Origin: Planococcus shixiaomingii | GTDB lineage: Bacteria; Bacillota; Bacilli; Bacillales_A; Planococcaceae | Assembly (NCBI RefSeq): GCF_030413615.1 | Contig: NZ_CP129236.1 | Span: forward strand, 1,658,001-1,722,000 | Direction: 5' to 3' | Length of the DNA stretch: 64,000 bases | Shown: piece by piece, positions 9,035 through 17,683 of the stretch | Numbering within the stretch: position 1 is the stretch's first letter | How the letters are laid out: each line of letters starts with the position of its first letter | Made by a program: the position numbers and the translations under genes | The notes under the pieces: generated by a model | The model's database searches: none | Told to the model about the DNA's origin: nothing | The model's input: only the letters and a program-made list of their open reading frames with translations

Positions 9035-10015
9035 TTATTCTCCCACAGGATACGGTTCGATCCGATCCGATGGTTTCGGGTGTTTGATCTTCGGCAAAAT
9101 TTTGTTGAGAGGCACGCTGCGTGCCAAATCGTGAGTTGATGGATCTGCTGGATCATATTTGTCAAGAAACGCCATCACTTCTTTGACAATCGGCGTCGGT
9201 GTGGATGCGCCTGCAGTAATCGCCACATTTTCAATGCCTTCAAGCCACTCTAATTTCAGTTCGGATAAATCGGAAATACGGTAAGCCGGAGTTCCGGCAA
9301 TATCTTGGGAAACTTGGGCCAAACGGTTGGAGTTGTTGCTCATTGGATCGCCGATGACGATCAAAAGGTCCGCATCGACAGCTTGCTCAGCAACAGCTTC
9401 TTGCCGAACTTGAGTAGCCAGGCAAATTTCTTTATGGACTTCTGAATGCGGGAATTTCTCTTTTAAGCGTTCCATCATGTGGACAACGTCCCACTGGCTC
9501 ATCGTCGTCTGGTTAGTGACAATGATTTTTTCGGAATCCAGTTCCAAGCGGTTGACGTCTTCGACCGTCTCAATCAAGTGGACCATATCCGGTGCTACAC
9601 CGATTGCGCCTTCCGGTTCCGGGTGGCCGCTTTTGCCGATGTAAACAATCTGATAGCCTTCAGCCGTTTTCTCACGGATCAAGTCATGAGTGACCGTCAC
9701 GTCGGGGCAAGTCGCATCGATCGACACGAGGCCTTTTCGTTTAGCCAGCTCGCGCACTTGCGGAGAAACGCCGTGGGCAGTGAAAATAACCGTTCCAGAT
9801 TCAACCTTCTCCAGAATTTCTAAACGGTTTTTACCGTCCAATGTGATGATGCCATCTTCTTCGAATGCATCCGTCACGTGTTTGTTGTGGACAATCATGC
9901 CTAATATATAAATAGGGCGTGGCAAAGTTTCGTCCATTGCCGCATTTTTTGCAATGACCATCGCGTCCACCACTCCGTAGCAATAACCTCTTGGCGATAT
10001 TTTCTTGACTTTCAT
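9035..10015 (-). CDS. ispH: 4-hydroxy-3-methylbut-2-enyl diphosphate reductase
   Basis: Last step of the MEP isoprenoid pathway: reduces HMBPP to IPP and DMAPP with a 4Fe-4S cluster. 326 residues. The three cluster cysteines appear as GYCYGV (Cys12), DATCPDV and EICLATQ, with the active-site HGVSP and SGHPEPEG motifs. The ATG at 10015 has AAAGGAGTGCGGTAC before it; an ATG at 10039 is in frame but has no ribosome site. ispG, dxs and ispA lie elsewhere in this window, so the pathway is complete enough to expect function. Confidence 0.96.
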   Translation of the reverse strand: MKVKKISPRGYCYGVVDAMVIAKNAAMDETLPRPIYILGMIVHNKHVTDAFEEDGIITLDGKNRLEILEKVESGTVIFTAHGVSPQVRELAKRKGLVSIDATCPDVTVTHDLIREKTAEGYQIVYIGKSGHPEPEGAIGVAPDMVHLIETVEDVNRLELDSEKIIVTNQTTMSQWDVVHMMERLKEKFPHSEVHKEICLATQVRQEAVAEQAVDADLLIVIGDPMSNNSNRLAQVSQDIAGTPAYRISDLSELKLEWLEGIENVAITAGASTPTPIVKEVMAFLDKYDPADPSTHDLARSVPLNKILPKIKHPKPSDRIEPYPVGE

Positions 10016-10045
10016 GTACCGCACTCCTTTCAACATCATACAACC

Positions 10046-10074
10046 ATTATAACGGAGTCACGCATCTATTACAA
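10046..10074 (-). promoter_or_regulatory. Promoter of ispH
   Basis: Minus strand: TTGTAA (10069-10074), a 17-base spacer and a perfect TATAAT (10046-10051), 31 bases before the start codon. Confidence 0.75.
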
Positions 10075-10142
10075 AAGATGAAATGCAAAGTGCCTATAAT
10101 TCGTGCTATAATGTACAAAGCTTAAGGAGGGAGATTCATCCC

Positions 10143-11438
10143 ATGACAAAATTCAACGATTATCCATTCAAACCGTTTCTACAGGAAGCGGTGGCAAAAC
10201 TAGGTTTTCAGGAACCGACACCGATTCAAAGAGAAATGATGCCCCATATATTGAAAGGCAACAGCGCAATCGGACAATCCCATACAGGAACAGGGAAAAC
10301 CCATAGTTTCATCATTCCGATCGTCGAGCGAATCGACGTGGAAAAAAAGGAAGTGCAAGCGGTTATTGCGGCTCCTACGCGTGAGCTTGGCACACAAATC
10401 TACAACGAAATTCTGAAATTGGTCGAGGGGTCTGACATTGAGGTCAAGTCGTTTATCGGCGGAACCGACAAACAGCGTTCGATCAATAAGTTGAAATCTC
10501 AGCCGCATATCGTCATCGGCACACCAGGCCGCTTAAAAGACTTAGTAAATGAAAATGCTTTGCTGGTCCACACGGCAAAAATTCTTGTAGTCGATGAAGC
10601 CGATTTGGCATTCGACATGGGCTTTATTGAAGAAATCGATGTAGTGGCTGCAAAAATGCAGGAAAAACTGGAGATGTATGTCTTCTCAGCGACCATCCCG
10701 GAAAAATTAAAGCCGTTCTTGAAGAAATACATGGAATCACCGATCCATATCAATATCGGGGACAAACGCCCGACAGCTGAAGGACTGGACTTTTACTTGG
10801 TGCCTGTCCGCAGCAAAAAGAAAGTAGAGCGCTTGACTGAAGTGATTGACATCATCAACCCTTATTTGGCGATCATTTTCGTCAATACTCGGACAAATGC
10901 GGATTATGTAGCAAAAGAGCTGTCGAAAAAAGGCATCCGCGTCGGCCGCGTACACGGCGATCTTGCACCGCGTGAACGCGTGAAAATGATGAAACAGATT
11001 CGTGACCTGGAATATCAGTATATTGTTGCAACTGATCTTGCATCACGCGGTATTGACATTCAAGGCGTCAGCCATGTCATCAACTATGAACTTCCGGAAG
11101 ATCTGGAATTCTTCATTCACCGCGTTGGCCGTACAGCCCGCGCTGGCATGAAAGGGTTAGCTATTACCTTGTTCAAACCGGAAGAAGAAGATGCAATCGT
11201 CCGTGTTGAAAAGATGGGCATCCCATTCCAGCAAAAAGACATTGTCAAAGGCGAGTTTGTCGATTTGAAAGAACGCCATGGCCGTAAAAATCGTGTAAGG
11301 ACTACAAATGAAGCAGATACGAAGGCGAAATCGATGGTCCATAAGCCAAAAGCGGTAAAACCGGGCTATAAAAAGAAAATGAAGTGGAAAATGGACGAAA
11401 TCAAAAAAATCGAACGCCGCAAAAATCGTAAAAAGTAA
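10143..11438 (+). CDS. cshB: DEAD-box RNA helicase CshB
   Basis: ATP-dependent RNA helicase linked to cold growth and RNA turnover. 431 residues with motif Q (PTPIQREMM), motif I (GTGKTHS), DEAD box (VVDEADLAFD), SAT motif III and the C-terminal helicase motifs ASRGIDIQG and HRVGRTARAG, then a Lys/Arg-rich tail. The ATG at 10143 is preferred over an in-frame ATG at 10083 because AAGGAGGGAG lies between them. A TATAAT at 10107-10112 is a likely -10 box. It is followed by nfo, the same order as yqfR-yqfS in B. subtilis. Confidence 0.94.
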   Translation: MTKFNDYPFKPFLQEAVAKLGFQEPTPIQREMMPHILKGNSAIGQSHTGTGKTHSFIIPIVERIDVEKKEVQAVIAAPTRELGTQIYNEILKLVEGSDIEVKSFIGGTDKQRSINKLKSQPHIVIGTPGRLKDLVNENALLVHTAKILVVDEADLAFDMGFIEEIDVVAAKMQEKLEMYVFSATIPEKLKPFLKKYMESPIHINIGDKRPTAEGLDFYLVPVRSKKKVERLTEVIDIINPYLAIIFVNTRTNADYVAKELSKKGIRVGRVHGDLAPRERVKMMKQIRDLEYQYIVATDLASRGIDIQGVSHVINYELPEDLEFFIHRVGRTARAGMKGLAITLFKPEEEDAIVRVEKMGIPFQQKDIVKGEFVDLKERHGRKNRVRTTNEADTKAKSMVHKPKAVKPGYKKKMKWKMDEIKKIERRKNRKK

Positions 11439-11450
11439 GGAGATTTTCTC

Positions 11451-12344
11451 ATGTTATTAGGATCGCACGTATCTATGAGCGGAAAGAAAATGCTGCTGGC
11501 AGCTAGTGAAGAAGCTGCATCATACGGCGCTTCCACGTTCATGATCTATACAGGGGCGCCGCAAAATACGCGCCGAAAACCGATTGAAGAATTGAACATT
11601 GAAGAAGGGCAGGCGCATATGGCGGCGAATAATTTGTCGAATATCGTCGTCCATGCACCTTACATCATCAATTTGGCCAATACGGTCAAACCGGAAACGT
11701 TTGAACTGGCTGTGGAGTTTTTGCAAAAAGAAATCGAACGGACAGCGGCTCTTGGGGCAACGCAGATTGTTTTGCATCCGGGTGCCCATGTTGGAGCCGG
11801 AGTTGACGCAGGCATCAATAAAATCATCGAAGGCTTGAACGAAGTGCTGACACAGGATTACCCGGTCAACATTGCACTAGAGACGATGGCCGGAAAAGGC
11901 ACCGAATGCGGCCGCAATTTCGAGGAAATCGCCGCCATTATTAATGGCGTTACGCACAATGAACGGTTGTCGGTATGTTTTGATACGTGCCATACGCATG
12001 ACGCTGGCTATAACATCAAAGAAGACTTTAATGGTGTCCTTGCAGAGTTCGACCGCATTGTCGGCATCGACCGGTTGCAAGTGCTCCACATCAATGACAG
12101 CAAAAATGTCCGCGGAGCCGGAAAAGACCGCCATGAAAATATTGGCTTTGGTGAAATCGGCTTTGAAGCATTGCATGGCATCGTGCACCATCCAGACTTG
12201 ATGCATGTGCCGAAAATTTTGGAAACACCTTATGTCGGCTTGGATGCCAAAAACAAAAAGCCGCCTTATGCGTTCGAAATTGAAATGTTCAAATCCGGTG
12301 TTTTCACGCCAGGTATAATTGAAGAAATGAAAACCCCTCTTTAA
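11451..12344 (+). CDS. nfo: Endonuclease IV (AP endonuclease)
   Basis: Zinc-dependent enzyme that nicks DNA at abasic sites in base excision repair. 297 residues, TIM barrel of the Nfo family, beginning [14 protein letters not shown]; metal-binding segments are visible as [35 protein letters not shown] and HINDSKN. AAGGAGATTT precedes the ATG. It is 12 bases after cshB, so it is probably co-transcribed. Confidence 0.96.
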   Translation: MLLGSHVSMSGKKMLLAASEEAASYGASTFMIYTGAPQNTRRKPIEELNIEEGQAHMAANNLSNIVVHAPYIINLANTVKPETFELAVEFLQKEIERTAALGATQIVLHPGAHVGAGVDAGINKIIEGLNEVLTQDYPVNIALETMAGKGTECGRNFEEIAAIINGVTHNERLSVCFDTCHTHDAGYNIKEDFNGVLAEFDRIVGIDRLQVLHINDSKNVRGAGKDRHENIGFGEIGFEALHGIVHHPDLMHVPKILETPYVGLDAKNKKPPYAFEIEMFKSGVFTPGIIEEMKTPL

Positions 12345-12360
12345 TAGAGGGGTTTTTTTC
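12333..12360 (+). terminator. Terminator after nfo
   Basis: AACCCCTCTttaatAGAGGGGTT followed by a T tract; its 5' part overlaps the last codons of nfo. Confidence 0.85.
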
Positions 12361-12770
12361 ATTGTGTTGAGAAAGATATAAAAATGCTATTTCATATTGG
12401 TGCAGTTGATACTCTGTATAACAGTTCTGCTTTCACGTCTCGAAGCTATCGCGGCGGCGGTTTTCCATGCACCGAAGCAGCGCAGCGATATAGAGACGGA
12501 GGCACATGTTTTTCTCCACTATTTTGCTCATAGTTAAGGGATAGAAACAAAGCTAGCTTCTCTCATTTATTCTGAAAGCTTTCTAGTTTTTCTTCTGGAT
12601 TTTGAAAAAGAATCTGCTTTTTTAATACCAGAAGAGTTTGCTAGTTTGGATAAACCTCGGAATGTAGCGGAAAGTGTCCGCCTGGAGCGAAACGCAAAAA
12701 CTGCCGAGCATTTCTCAACAGCATTTAAAGACTCCTCTCTAAATAGAGGGGCTTTTTTAATGCCAATCTA
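12361..12770. other. Non-coding interval between nfo and the zinc operon, with hairpins
   Basis: About 400 bases with no gene that can be supported. It holds the long hairpin at 12437-12497, a short inverted repeat GCGGA-aagtg-TCCGC near 12667, and a second terminator-like element at 12738-12758 (CCTCTCTAAATAGAGGGGC then T6) very similar in stem to the nfo terminator but with no gene directly before it. This looks like the remains of a deleted or decayed gene, or a dispersed intergenic element. Confidence 0.45.
12437..12497. repeat. Interrupted inverted repeat able to form a 60-base hairpin
   Basis: The left arm (GTCTC, then TATCGC) pairs with the right arm (GCGATA, then GAGAC); the centre is GC-rich. 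No T tract follows. It could be a palindromic intergenic repeat element. A genome search would be needed to say whether it is dispersed. Confidence 0.4.
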
Positions 12771-12834
12771 TTTACATTAGTCCGTAACTGTCATATACTT
12801 TTCTAATGTAAATCGTAATGATTCTTAATTAGAA
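12771..12834 (+). promoter_or_regulatory. Promoter and probable Zur box of the zinc uptake operon
   Basis: TTTACA (12771-12776), 17 bases, TATACT (12794-12799). Immediately downstream is TCGTAAT-G-ATTCTTA (12813-12827): the left half is an exact Bacillales Zur half-site (TCGTAAT), the right half keeps ATT and the final A only. Wider flanks TTCTAAT and ATTAGAA form an outer inverted repeat. A Zur protein bound here would block transcription start; the operon's own third gene encodes a Zur. Confidence 0.6.
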
Positions 12835-12847
12835 AAGAGGCGGCACT

Positions 12848-13621
12848 ATGAATGCGCCATTAATCGATATTGAAAACATCAGTTTTGACTATGAACAAAC
12901 AAAAGCGCTTGAAAACATTTCGTTGACGGTGGAAGAAGGAGACTTTCTCGCAATCCTTGGCCCGAACGGTTCAGGCAAGTCGACACTATTGAAAATTATG
13001 CTCGGCCTCATCAAGCCGACAAAAGGGACGATCCGCTTATTCGGGATCGACGCCAAAAACTTTAAGAACCGTGAATGGATCGGCTATGTCTCGCAAAAAT
13101 CCAATTCCTTCAATTCAGGATTTCCAGCTACCGTGGAAGAAGTGGTGACAGGAGGCCTAGTAAAGAAAACAGGTTTGTTTAAGCGGATTCCGAAATCAGC
13201 TAAAGAGGACGTCAAAGAAGCATTAACTGCGGTCGGCATGGAAATGTTTATGGACAATCGAATGAATGAATTGTCAGGTGGCCAGCAACAGCGCATCTTT
13301 ATTGCACGGGCGCTTGTTGCTAAACCGAAAGTGTTGATCTTAGATGAACCGACAGTCGGCGTCGACCATAAAAATGTTCAATCGTTTTACAATATGTTGG
13401 CGTCCTTGAACCGCGATAGAAACATTACGCTGGTTTTGGTGACGCATGACGTCGATACGGTGACAGACCGGATCACACACGTTGCTTGTTTGAACCAGAC
13501 CATTCATTTCCACGGATTTAAAGAGCAGCTTCACACGATGAGTGATGAACAGCGCGAAGCCTGGTATGGCCACTCCGTTCGGAAAATACACCATATCGGA
13601 GGAAGCCAAAGTTATGATTGA
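12848..13621 (+). CDS. zurA: Zinc ABC transporter, ATP-binding protein
   Basis: ATPase of a metal-type ABC importer. 257 residues with Walker A (GPNGSGKST), Q-loop, signature LSGGQQQR, Walker B (VLILDEPTVGVD) and switch His in VTHD. First gene of a three-gene unit with permease and Zur regulator, the same arrangement as zurA-zurM-zurR of Listeria, which is why zinc is the likely substrate. No substrate-binding lipoprotein is encoded in the operon, so it must be supplied elsewhere. Confidence 0.88.
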   Translation: MNAPLIDIENISFDYEQTKALENISLTVEEGDFLAILGPNGSGKSTLLKIMLGLIKPTKGTIRLFGIDAKNFKNREWIGYVSQKSNSFNSGFPATVEEVVTGGLVKKTGLFKRIPKSAKEDVKEALTAVGMEMFMDNRMNELSGGQQQRIFIARALVAKPKVLILDEPTVGVDHKNVQSFYNMLASLNRDRNITLVLVTHDVDTVTDRITHVACLNQTIHFHGFKEQLHTMSDEQREAWYGHSVRKIHHIGGSQSYD

Positions 13622-14468
13622 AGCTATTTTTTCGTATCAATTTCTGCAGAACGCGTTTGCGGCTGGGTTGATTATTGGAATCATTGCACCGCTGTTAGGT
13701 GTTTTTATAGTAGTTCGTCGGTTGTCGCTCATTGCAGATGCACTAAGCCATGTAACATTGGCCGGCATTGCCGGCAGCCTGTATTTAAGCCAAAGCGTTG
13801 CGGCATTTGCCATGCTCAACCCGTTGTTTCTAGGCATTGCGGCGTCTGTCGCAGGATCGGTATTGATTGAACGCCTTAGAAGTTTATATAAACATTATGA
13901 AGAACTGGCGATACCGATCATTTTATCGGCCGGCATCGGCTTTGGGGCCATTTTCATTTCGCTTGCCGAAGGCTTTTCTTCTGATTTATTCGGCTACCTT
14001 TTCGGTTCCGTATCCGCTGTCAGCAGGGAAGATTTAGGCATTGTCATTGGCATCGCCATTATTGTACTTGTTTTTATCCGCGTGTTTTTTAAAGAACTGT
14101 TCGTCTTGTCATTTGACGATGAATATGCAAAAGCTTCTGGCCTTCCGGCAAAATGGATTCATTTTATGTTTATGATCATTACAGCGTTGGTCATTGCCGG
14201 TTCGATGCGCATTGTCGGCATCTTGTTGGTATCATCGCTCATGACGATACCGGTAGCTACAGCCATGCGGCTTGGGAAAAGTTTCAAAGGGACGATCATC
14301 TTATCGATCGTATTTGGTGAAGTTTCCGTGCTTACCGGACTGATTTCCGCCTTTTACTTTAATCTGGCACCAGGAGGGACCATCGTCGTAACATCGATCT
14401 TGCTGTTATTGCTCGTCATTGGCTTTAAGAAAATCACTGTTTCTATGCAAAAGGGGGCAATCGCATGA
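13614..14468 (+). CDS. zurM: Zinc ABC transporter, permease
   Basis: Integral membrane subunit of the ABC-3 (metal) permease family. 284 residues with about eight or nine hydrophobic segments; the conserved early stretch VVRRLSLIADALSHV and the later GSMRIVGILLVSSLMTIP are family hallmarks. The ATG at 13614 has GGAGGAAG upstream inside zurA and overlaps the end of zurA by 8 bases. The longer in-frame extension upstream is a shadow of zurA. Confidence 0.9.
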   Translation: MIEAIFSYQFLQNAFAAGLIIGIIAPLLGVFIVVRRLSLIADALSHVTLAGIAGSLYLSQSVAAFAMLNPLFLGIAASVAGSVLIERLRSLYKHYEELAIPIILSAGIGFGAIFISLAEGFSSDLFGYLFGSVSAVSREDLGIVIGIAIIVLVFIRVFFKELFVLSFDDEYAKASGLPAKWIHFMFMIITALVIAGSMRIVGILLVSSLMTIPVATAMRLGKSFKGTIILSIVFGEVSVLTGLISAFYFNLAPGGTIVVTSILLLLLVIGFKKITVSMQKGAIA

Positions 14469-14875
14469 ATATGCCAAAAGCCTGGGATATATTAAAAGCG
14501 AATGGATTTAAGGAAACGTCGAAACGCCAGCAAATACTGGAATTGTTTTCAAAAGACGACCGTTATTTAACGGCCCGGGATTTGCTGGACGTCATGCAAA
14601 AAGATTACCCGAGCATGAGCTATGATACGGTTTACCGCAACCTTGCGACGTTTGTGTCGCTTGGTATTCTTGAAGAAACCGAATTGTCGGGTGAACGCCA
14701 TTTCCGCATGCAATGTGAAAGCGACCATCATCACCATCATTTTATCTGTCTGGATTGCGGAAAAATTAAAGAAGTGCCGCTTTGCCCAATGGATATGCTT
14801 GGAGCGGCATTGCCGGCTTATCAAATCGCCAACCACAAATTCGAAATCTACGGAAAATGCCCGGAATGCCAATAA
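14465..14875 (+). CDS. zur: Zinc uptake regulator of the Fur family
   Basis: Zinc-responsive repressor (Zur/ZurR). 136 residues: winged helix with SYDTVYRNLATF, a His-rich segment (DHHHHH), and two zinc-structural CxxC pairs, CLDC and CPEC near the C-terminus. It overlaps the permease gene in an ATGA arrangement, so it is co-expressed with the uptake system it presumably controls, giving negative autoregulation through the site before zurA. Confidence 0.9.
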   Translation: MNMPKAWDILKANGFKETSKRQQILELFSKDDRYLTARDLLDVMQKDYPSMSYDTVYRNLATFVSLGILEETELSGERHFRMQCESDHHHHHFICLDCGKIKEVPLCPMDMLGAALPAYQIANHKFEIYGKCPECQ

Positions 14876-14876
14876 A

Positions 14877-14914
14877 AAAAGCGAGAGCGGATTTCCCTCC
14901 GCTTTCGCTTTTTC
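14877..14914 (+). terminator. Terminator after zur
   Basis: GCGAGAGCGGA-tttccc-TCCGCTTTCGC with one mismatch, followed by TTTTT. Confidence 0.85.
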
Positions 14915-14960
14915 TGTTTGACGGACAGATTGCATCTATTGCGCTAAGAATATTCGGCGG

Positions 14961-15110
14961 AGCGCAAGTAAATCTTCTGGAACGCAAGTAAATCTTTTGG
15001 ATCGCAAGTAAACCGTCGGGAACGCAAGTAAGTCCTCGGGATCGCAAGTAAAGCCTCAAAATCGCAAGTAAATCTCAAGAAACGCAAGTAACCTCCAACT
15101 CGCAAACAAA
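14961..15110. repeat. Seven-copy 20-bp tandem repeat with core CGCAAGTAA
   Basis: The 9-base core CGCAAGTAA starts at 14963, 14983, 15003, 15023, 15043, 15063 and 15083, exactly 20 bases apart; a degenerate eighth core (CGCAAACAA) starts at 15101. The other 11 bases of each unit vary but tend to be pyrimidine-rich and then purine-rich (for example ATCTTCTGG, GTCCTCGGG). The 20-base period is not a multiple of three and both strands lack a supported gene here, so it is not coding. It sits between two convergent genes and their terminators. Exact spacing of about two helical turns suggests a protein-binding array, but no function is known to me. Confidence 0.9.
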
Positions 15111-15112
15111 AA

Positions 15113-15146
15113 AAGGCTGTTGCAAAATTTGCAACAGCCTTTTTAC
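15113..15146. terminator. Bidirectional terminator
   Basis: GGCTGTTGCAAA pairs with TTTGCAACAGCC, flanked by A and T tracts on both sides; it serves the minus-strand nucleotidase-like gene and could also stop plus-strand read-through. Confidence 0.85.
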
Positions 15147-15148
15147 AT

Positions 15149-15727
15149 CTATACGCTCACATGTGAAAATTCTTTTTTAACAAACTCATCAGCTTCAAGC
15201 CAATTGTAAACGCGGATGACGTTTTTTGGAATCGGCTGGCGGTTGTAAGGCGTGTCGAACAATAGAACTGGGATATCGAGTTCTTCCGAGATTTCTACAG
15301 CGTTATCGTGTTTGTCTTCAAAAAACAAATCGACTTTGTGATTTTTTGCAGCTTGGATTTTCTTATGCGTGCCGATCAATTCAATATGATCATAGGCAAT
15401 CGCATGTTCTGCAAACCAGTCAAACGTAATGTCCCGAACTTCTGGGCCGCGGGCTGAAATGTAGAACAGTTCGTAGCGGTTTTTCCAGTCGTTCAAGATG
15501 TTTTTGGCATTTTCGGAAACGGGTGATGCCGCGTAAATTTTTGATTCGGCACCCCGGAACCACGTATAAAATTCACCAGGCTCCAAATGGGGCAGAGCTG
15601 CCGTCAAATCGTATTCTTTGATGTCATCAAGCGTTAACTGGCTATTGAACGCTTCATTAATATGCGGAATGAGTGACGTCGGGCATGTCACAGTTCCGTC
15701 TATATCGATGCCAAAACGGTATTTCAT
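15149..15727 (-). CDS. HAD-family putative nucleotidase (YqfW-like)
   Basis: 192-residue haloacid dehalogenase superfamily protein of the 5'-deoxyribonucleotidase C-type group. The nucleophile motif is FGIDIDGTVT at the N-terminus; YISARGPEV and FFEDKHDNAVEI supply motifs II and III/IV. Natural substrate unknown. Its place next to zur and ispG matches yqfW in B. subtilis. It lies 12 bases after ispG on the same strand, so it is probably co-transcribed from the ispG promoter. Confidence 0.82.
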   Translation of the reverse strand: MKYRFGIDIDGTVTCPTSLIPHINEAFNSQLTLDDIKEYDLTAALPHLEPGEFYTWFRGAESKIYAASPVSENAKNILNDWKNRYELFYISARGPEVRDITFDWFAEHAIAYDHIELIGTHKKIQAAKNHKVDLFFEDKHDNAVEISEELDIPVLLFDTPYNRQPIPKNVIRVYNWLEADEFVKKEFSHVSV

Positions 15728-15739
15728 AATTTCACAACC

Positions 15740-16867
15740 TTATACTTGTTGTTCAAGCGCTTCTTTTTCTGCTTTTTCAGCTGCTTGTTTCTCGAAATAT
15801 TCTTTGGCGATTTTGTCGATTTCCACTTTCAGTTCATCGACCATCGTTTCTTCAGGCACTTTGCGGACTGTTTTGCCGTGCATGAAGAGGAGTCCTTCGC
15901 CGCGTGCGCCAGCGATGCCGATATCAGCTTCGCGCGCTTCGCCCGGGCCGTTTACCGCACAGCCAAGTACTGCCACTTTAATTGGGGCTTTAATATGGGA
16001 AATGTATTCTTCCACTTCGTTGGCGATGGAAATCAAATCGATTTCAATGCGTCCGCAAGTCGGGCAAGAAATCAATGTTGCCGCGTTCGAAGACAAGCCG
16101 AACACTTTCAATAGTTCGCGTGCCACTTTTACTTCTTCGACAGGATCTGCACTTAGAGAAATGCGCAATGTGTTGCCGAGGCCTTTTTGCAGAAGTGCGC
16201 CAATGCCGGCAGCACTTTTGATAGTGCCTGAGTAGAGGGTGCCGGATTCAGTGATTCCTAAATGAAGCGGATAGTCGAACGCTTTTGACGCTTTTTCATA
16301 AGCTTCTACAGCTAAGCTGACGTCCGAAGCTTTCATTGAAACGATGATGTCATGGAAATCCAAGTCTTCAAGAATTTTAATATGGTGCAGTGCGCTTTCG
16401 ACCATGCCGTCCGCAGTCGGATAACCATATTTTTCAAGGATTTTACGTTCCAGTGAACCAGCGTTGACGCCGATGCGGATTGGAATGCCTTTTGCTTTCG
16501 CTGCATTGACAACCGCTTCCACTTTTTCACGGCGCCCGATATTGCCTGGGTTGATACGGATTTTGTCTGCCCCTTGTTCAATGGCAATCAATGCTAATTT
16601 ATAATCAAAATGAATATCAACAACAAGAGGGATATTGATGCGTTTTTTGATTTCTCCGATCGAATAAGCTGCACGCTCATCCGGGCATGCTACACGAACG
16701 ATTTGGCAGCCCGCTTCTTCCAAGCGGAGGATCTCAGCTACAGTCGCTTCCACATCATGGGTTTTTGTTGTTGCCATACTTTGAATGAATAATTCATTGC
16801 TGCCACCGATCGTCAAGTCTCCGACTTTAACGGGGCGTGTTTTTGTACGGTGAATACCTTCACTCAT
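15740..16867 (-). CDS. ispG: 4-hydroxy-3-methylbut-2-en-1-yl diphosphate synthase
   Basis: Iron-sulfur enzyme of the MEP pathway that converts the cyclic diphosphate to HMBPP. 375 residues; the 4Fe-4S ligands appear in ISCPTCGR and [11 protein letters not shown], and the TIM barrel begins [12 protein letters not shown]. The ATG at 16867 is preceded by AAGGAGAG; the in-frame extension upstream has no ribosome site. The C-terminal tail after [10 protein letters not shown] is Glu/Ala-rich and low in complexity. Confidence 0.96.
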   Translation of the reverse strand: MSEGIHRTKTRPVKVGDLTIGGSNELFIQSMATTKTHDVEATVAEILRLEEAGCQIVRVACPDERAAYSIGEIKKRINIPLVVDIHFDYKLALIAIEQGADKIRINPGNIGRREKVEAVVNAAKAKGIPIRIGVNAGSLERKILEKYGYPTADGMVESALHHIKILEDLDFHDIIVSMKASDVSLAVEAYEKASKAFDYPLHLGITESGTLYSGTIKSAAGIGALLQKGLGNTLRISLSADPVEEVKVARELLKVFGLSSNAATLISCPTCGRIEIDLISIANEVEEYISHIKAPIKVAVLGCAVNGPGEAREADIGIAGARGEGLLFMHGKTVRKVPEETMVDELKVEIDKIAKEYFEKQAAEKAEKEALEQQV

Positions 16868-16965
16868 TAAAATTCTCTCCTTTTGGGGGAATGGCTGACT
16901 GATACCGCCAGTTCCACATTTCTTCAACTAGCCTTTGTCTCTAGTTCTTTCCAATACCTATAGCC

Positions 16966-16995
16966 ATTTTAGCAGTCTCCCGCTAGAAAAGACAA
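16966..16995 (-). promoter_or_regulatory. Promoter of ispG
   Basis: Minus strand: TTGTCT (16990-16995), an 18-base spacer and TAAAAT (16966-16971), leaving a leader of about 90 bases before the start. Confidence 0.6.
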
Positions 16996-17004
16996 GAAAG
17001 ACGA

Positions 17005-17523
17005 TTAGGCGTTCTTCTTTTTGGCAGGGGGCATTTTCGGGTAATAGCCGATTGCCAAATACAAATACATAATAGTCAGCAAGCTGGTTGCCGCAGTTAT
17101 CCATAGATTTGAGGTGAAAAAACTCGCCGCAAATGAAATCAAGGTGGGCAATGTTACGCTAAGCGCAGACGTCCGCCAAACATGGCGGTATTCGCCTCTC
17201 CGTTTTTTTACATTCAATAAGGCCAGTGCCACGAACGCAAATAAACTGATCTTCACAAAATGGTAAATTGTCGTTGTGACAAACAAAAAAATCAGTGCAA
17301 ACGGATATAAAAGCCACTCAATCTCTTCTATATATTGAAGAAGCCCTTCAACGCCATTTGTGACGTCGTCTAATCCTGTTGCCAGTTGGATAAACGATAT
17401 GATGGTCATGAACAGCACGAACGCAAAAACGTACCGCAATATTTTTCCTATCGTAAGTATACGGACGGCAGCTTGCTTTTTAGGTTCCAACAAACTTGCT
17501 TTAAACAACTGAAATAAATTCAC
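17005..17523 (-). CDS. DUF1189 membrane protein (YqgB-like)
   Basis: 172 residues, function unknown. Several hydrophobic segments are visible (about residues 30-55, 75-110 and 135-160), so it is a membrane protein. The GTG at 17523 is chosen: it gives VNLFQLFKASLLEPKK, which lines up with the start of other DUF1189 proteins, and AAAGGGAG lies 6 bases upstream. ATG codons at 17529 and 17544 are in frame alternatives. The position ahead of DUF456 and sodA matches yqgB in B. subtilis. Confidence 0.75.
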   Translation of the reverse strand: MNLFQLFKASLLEPKKQAAVRILTIGKILRYVFAFVLFMTIISFIQLATGLDDVTNGVEGLLQYIEEIEWLLYPFALIFLFVTTTIYHFVKISLFAFVALALLNVKKRRGEYRHVWRTSALSVTLPTLISFAASFFTSNLWITAATSLLTIMYLYLAIGYYPKMPPAKKKNA

Positions 17524-17619
17524 AGCCATCTCCCTTTCATTCATTATTTCTATCCTACCATGGGCTGACACAAAATATATTTGTGAATGTTAAGGTTTTG
17601 TAAAGATTGGAGAAAGTGC

Positions 17620-17649
17620 TTCACATAGAGTTTACAAAACCGGCATAAT
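17620..17649 (+). promoter_or_regulatory. Promoter of the Na/Pi transporter with a possible short Pho box
   Basis: TTCACA (17620-17625) and CATAAT (17644-17649) are 18 bases apart and can serve as -35 and -10. TTCACA is also followed after exactly 5 bases by TTTACA (17631-17636), the 11-base periodicity of PhoP half-sites, but only two repeats are seen. PhoP control is therefore a suggestion only. Confidence 0.45.
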
Positions 17650-17683
17650 GTACAATGTAGAAAAAATTAGATTTAGGAGCTGA

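Noticed and set aside
14766..15059. Open frame on the minus strand through the 20-bp repeats, giving a Cys/Arg repeat-like translation.
   Set aside because: A 20-base period shifts frame at each unit, there is no ribosome site, and the frame runs into zur. It is a shadow of the repeat.
14961..15110. CRISPR array.
   Set aside because: The repeated core is only 9 bases with 11-base intervals; there are no long unique spacers and no cas genes.
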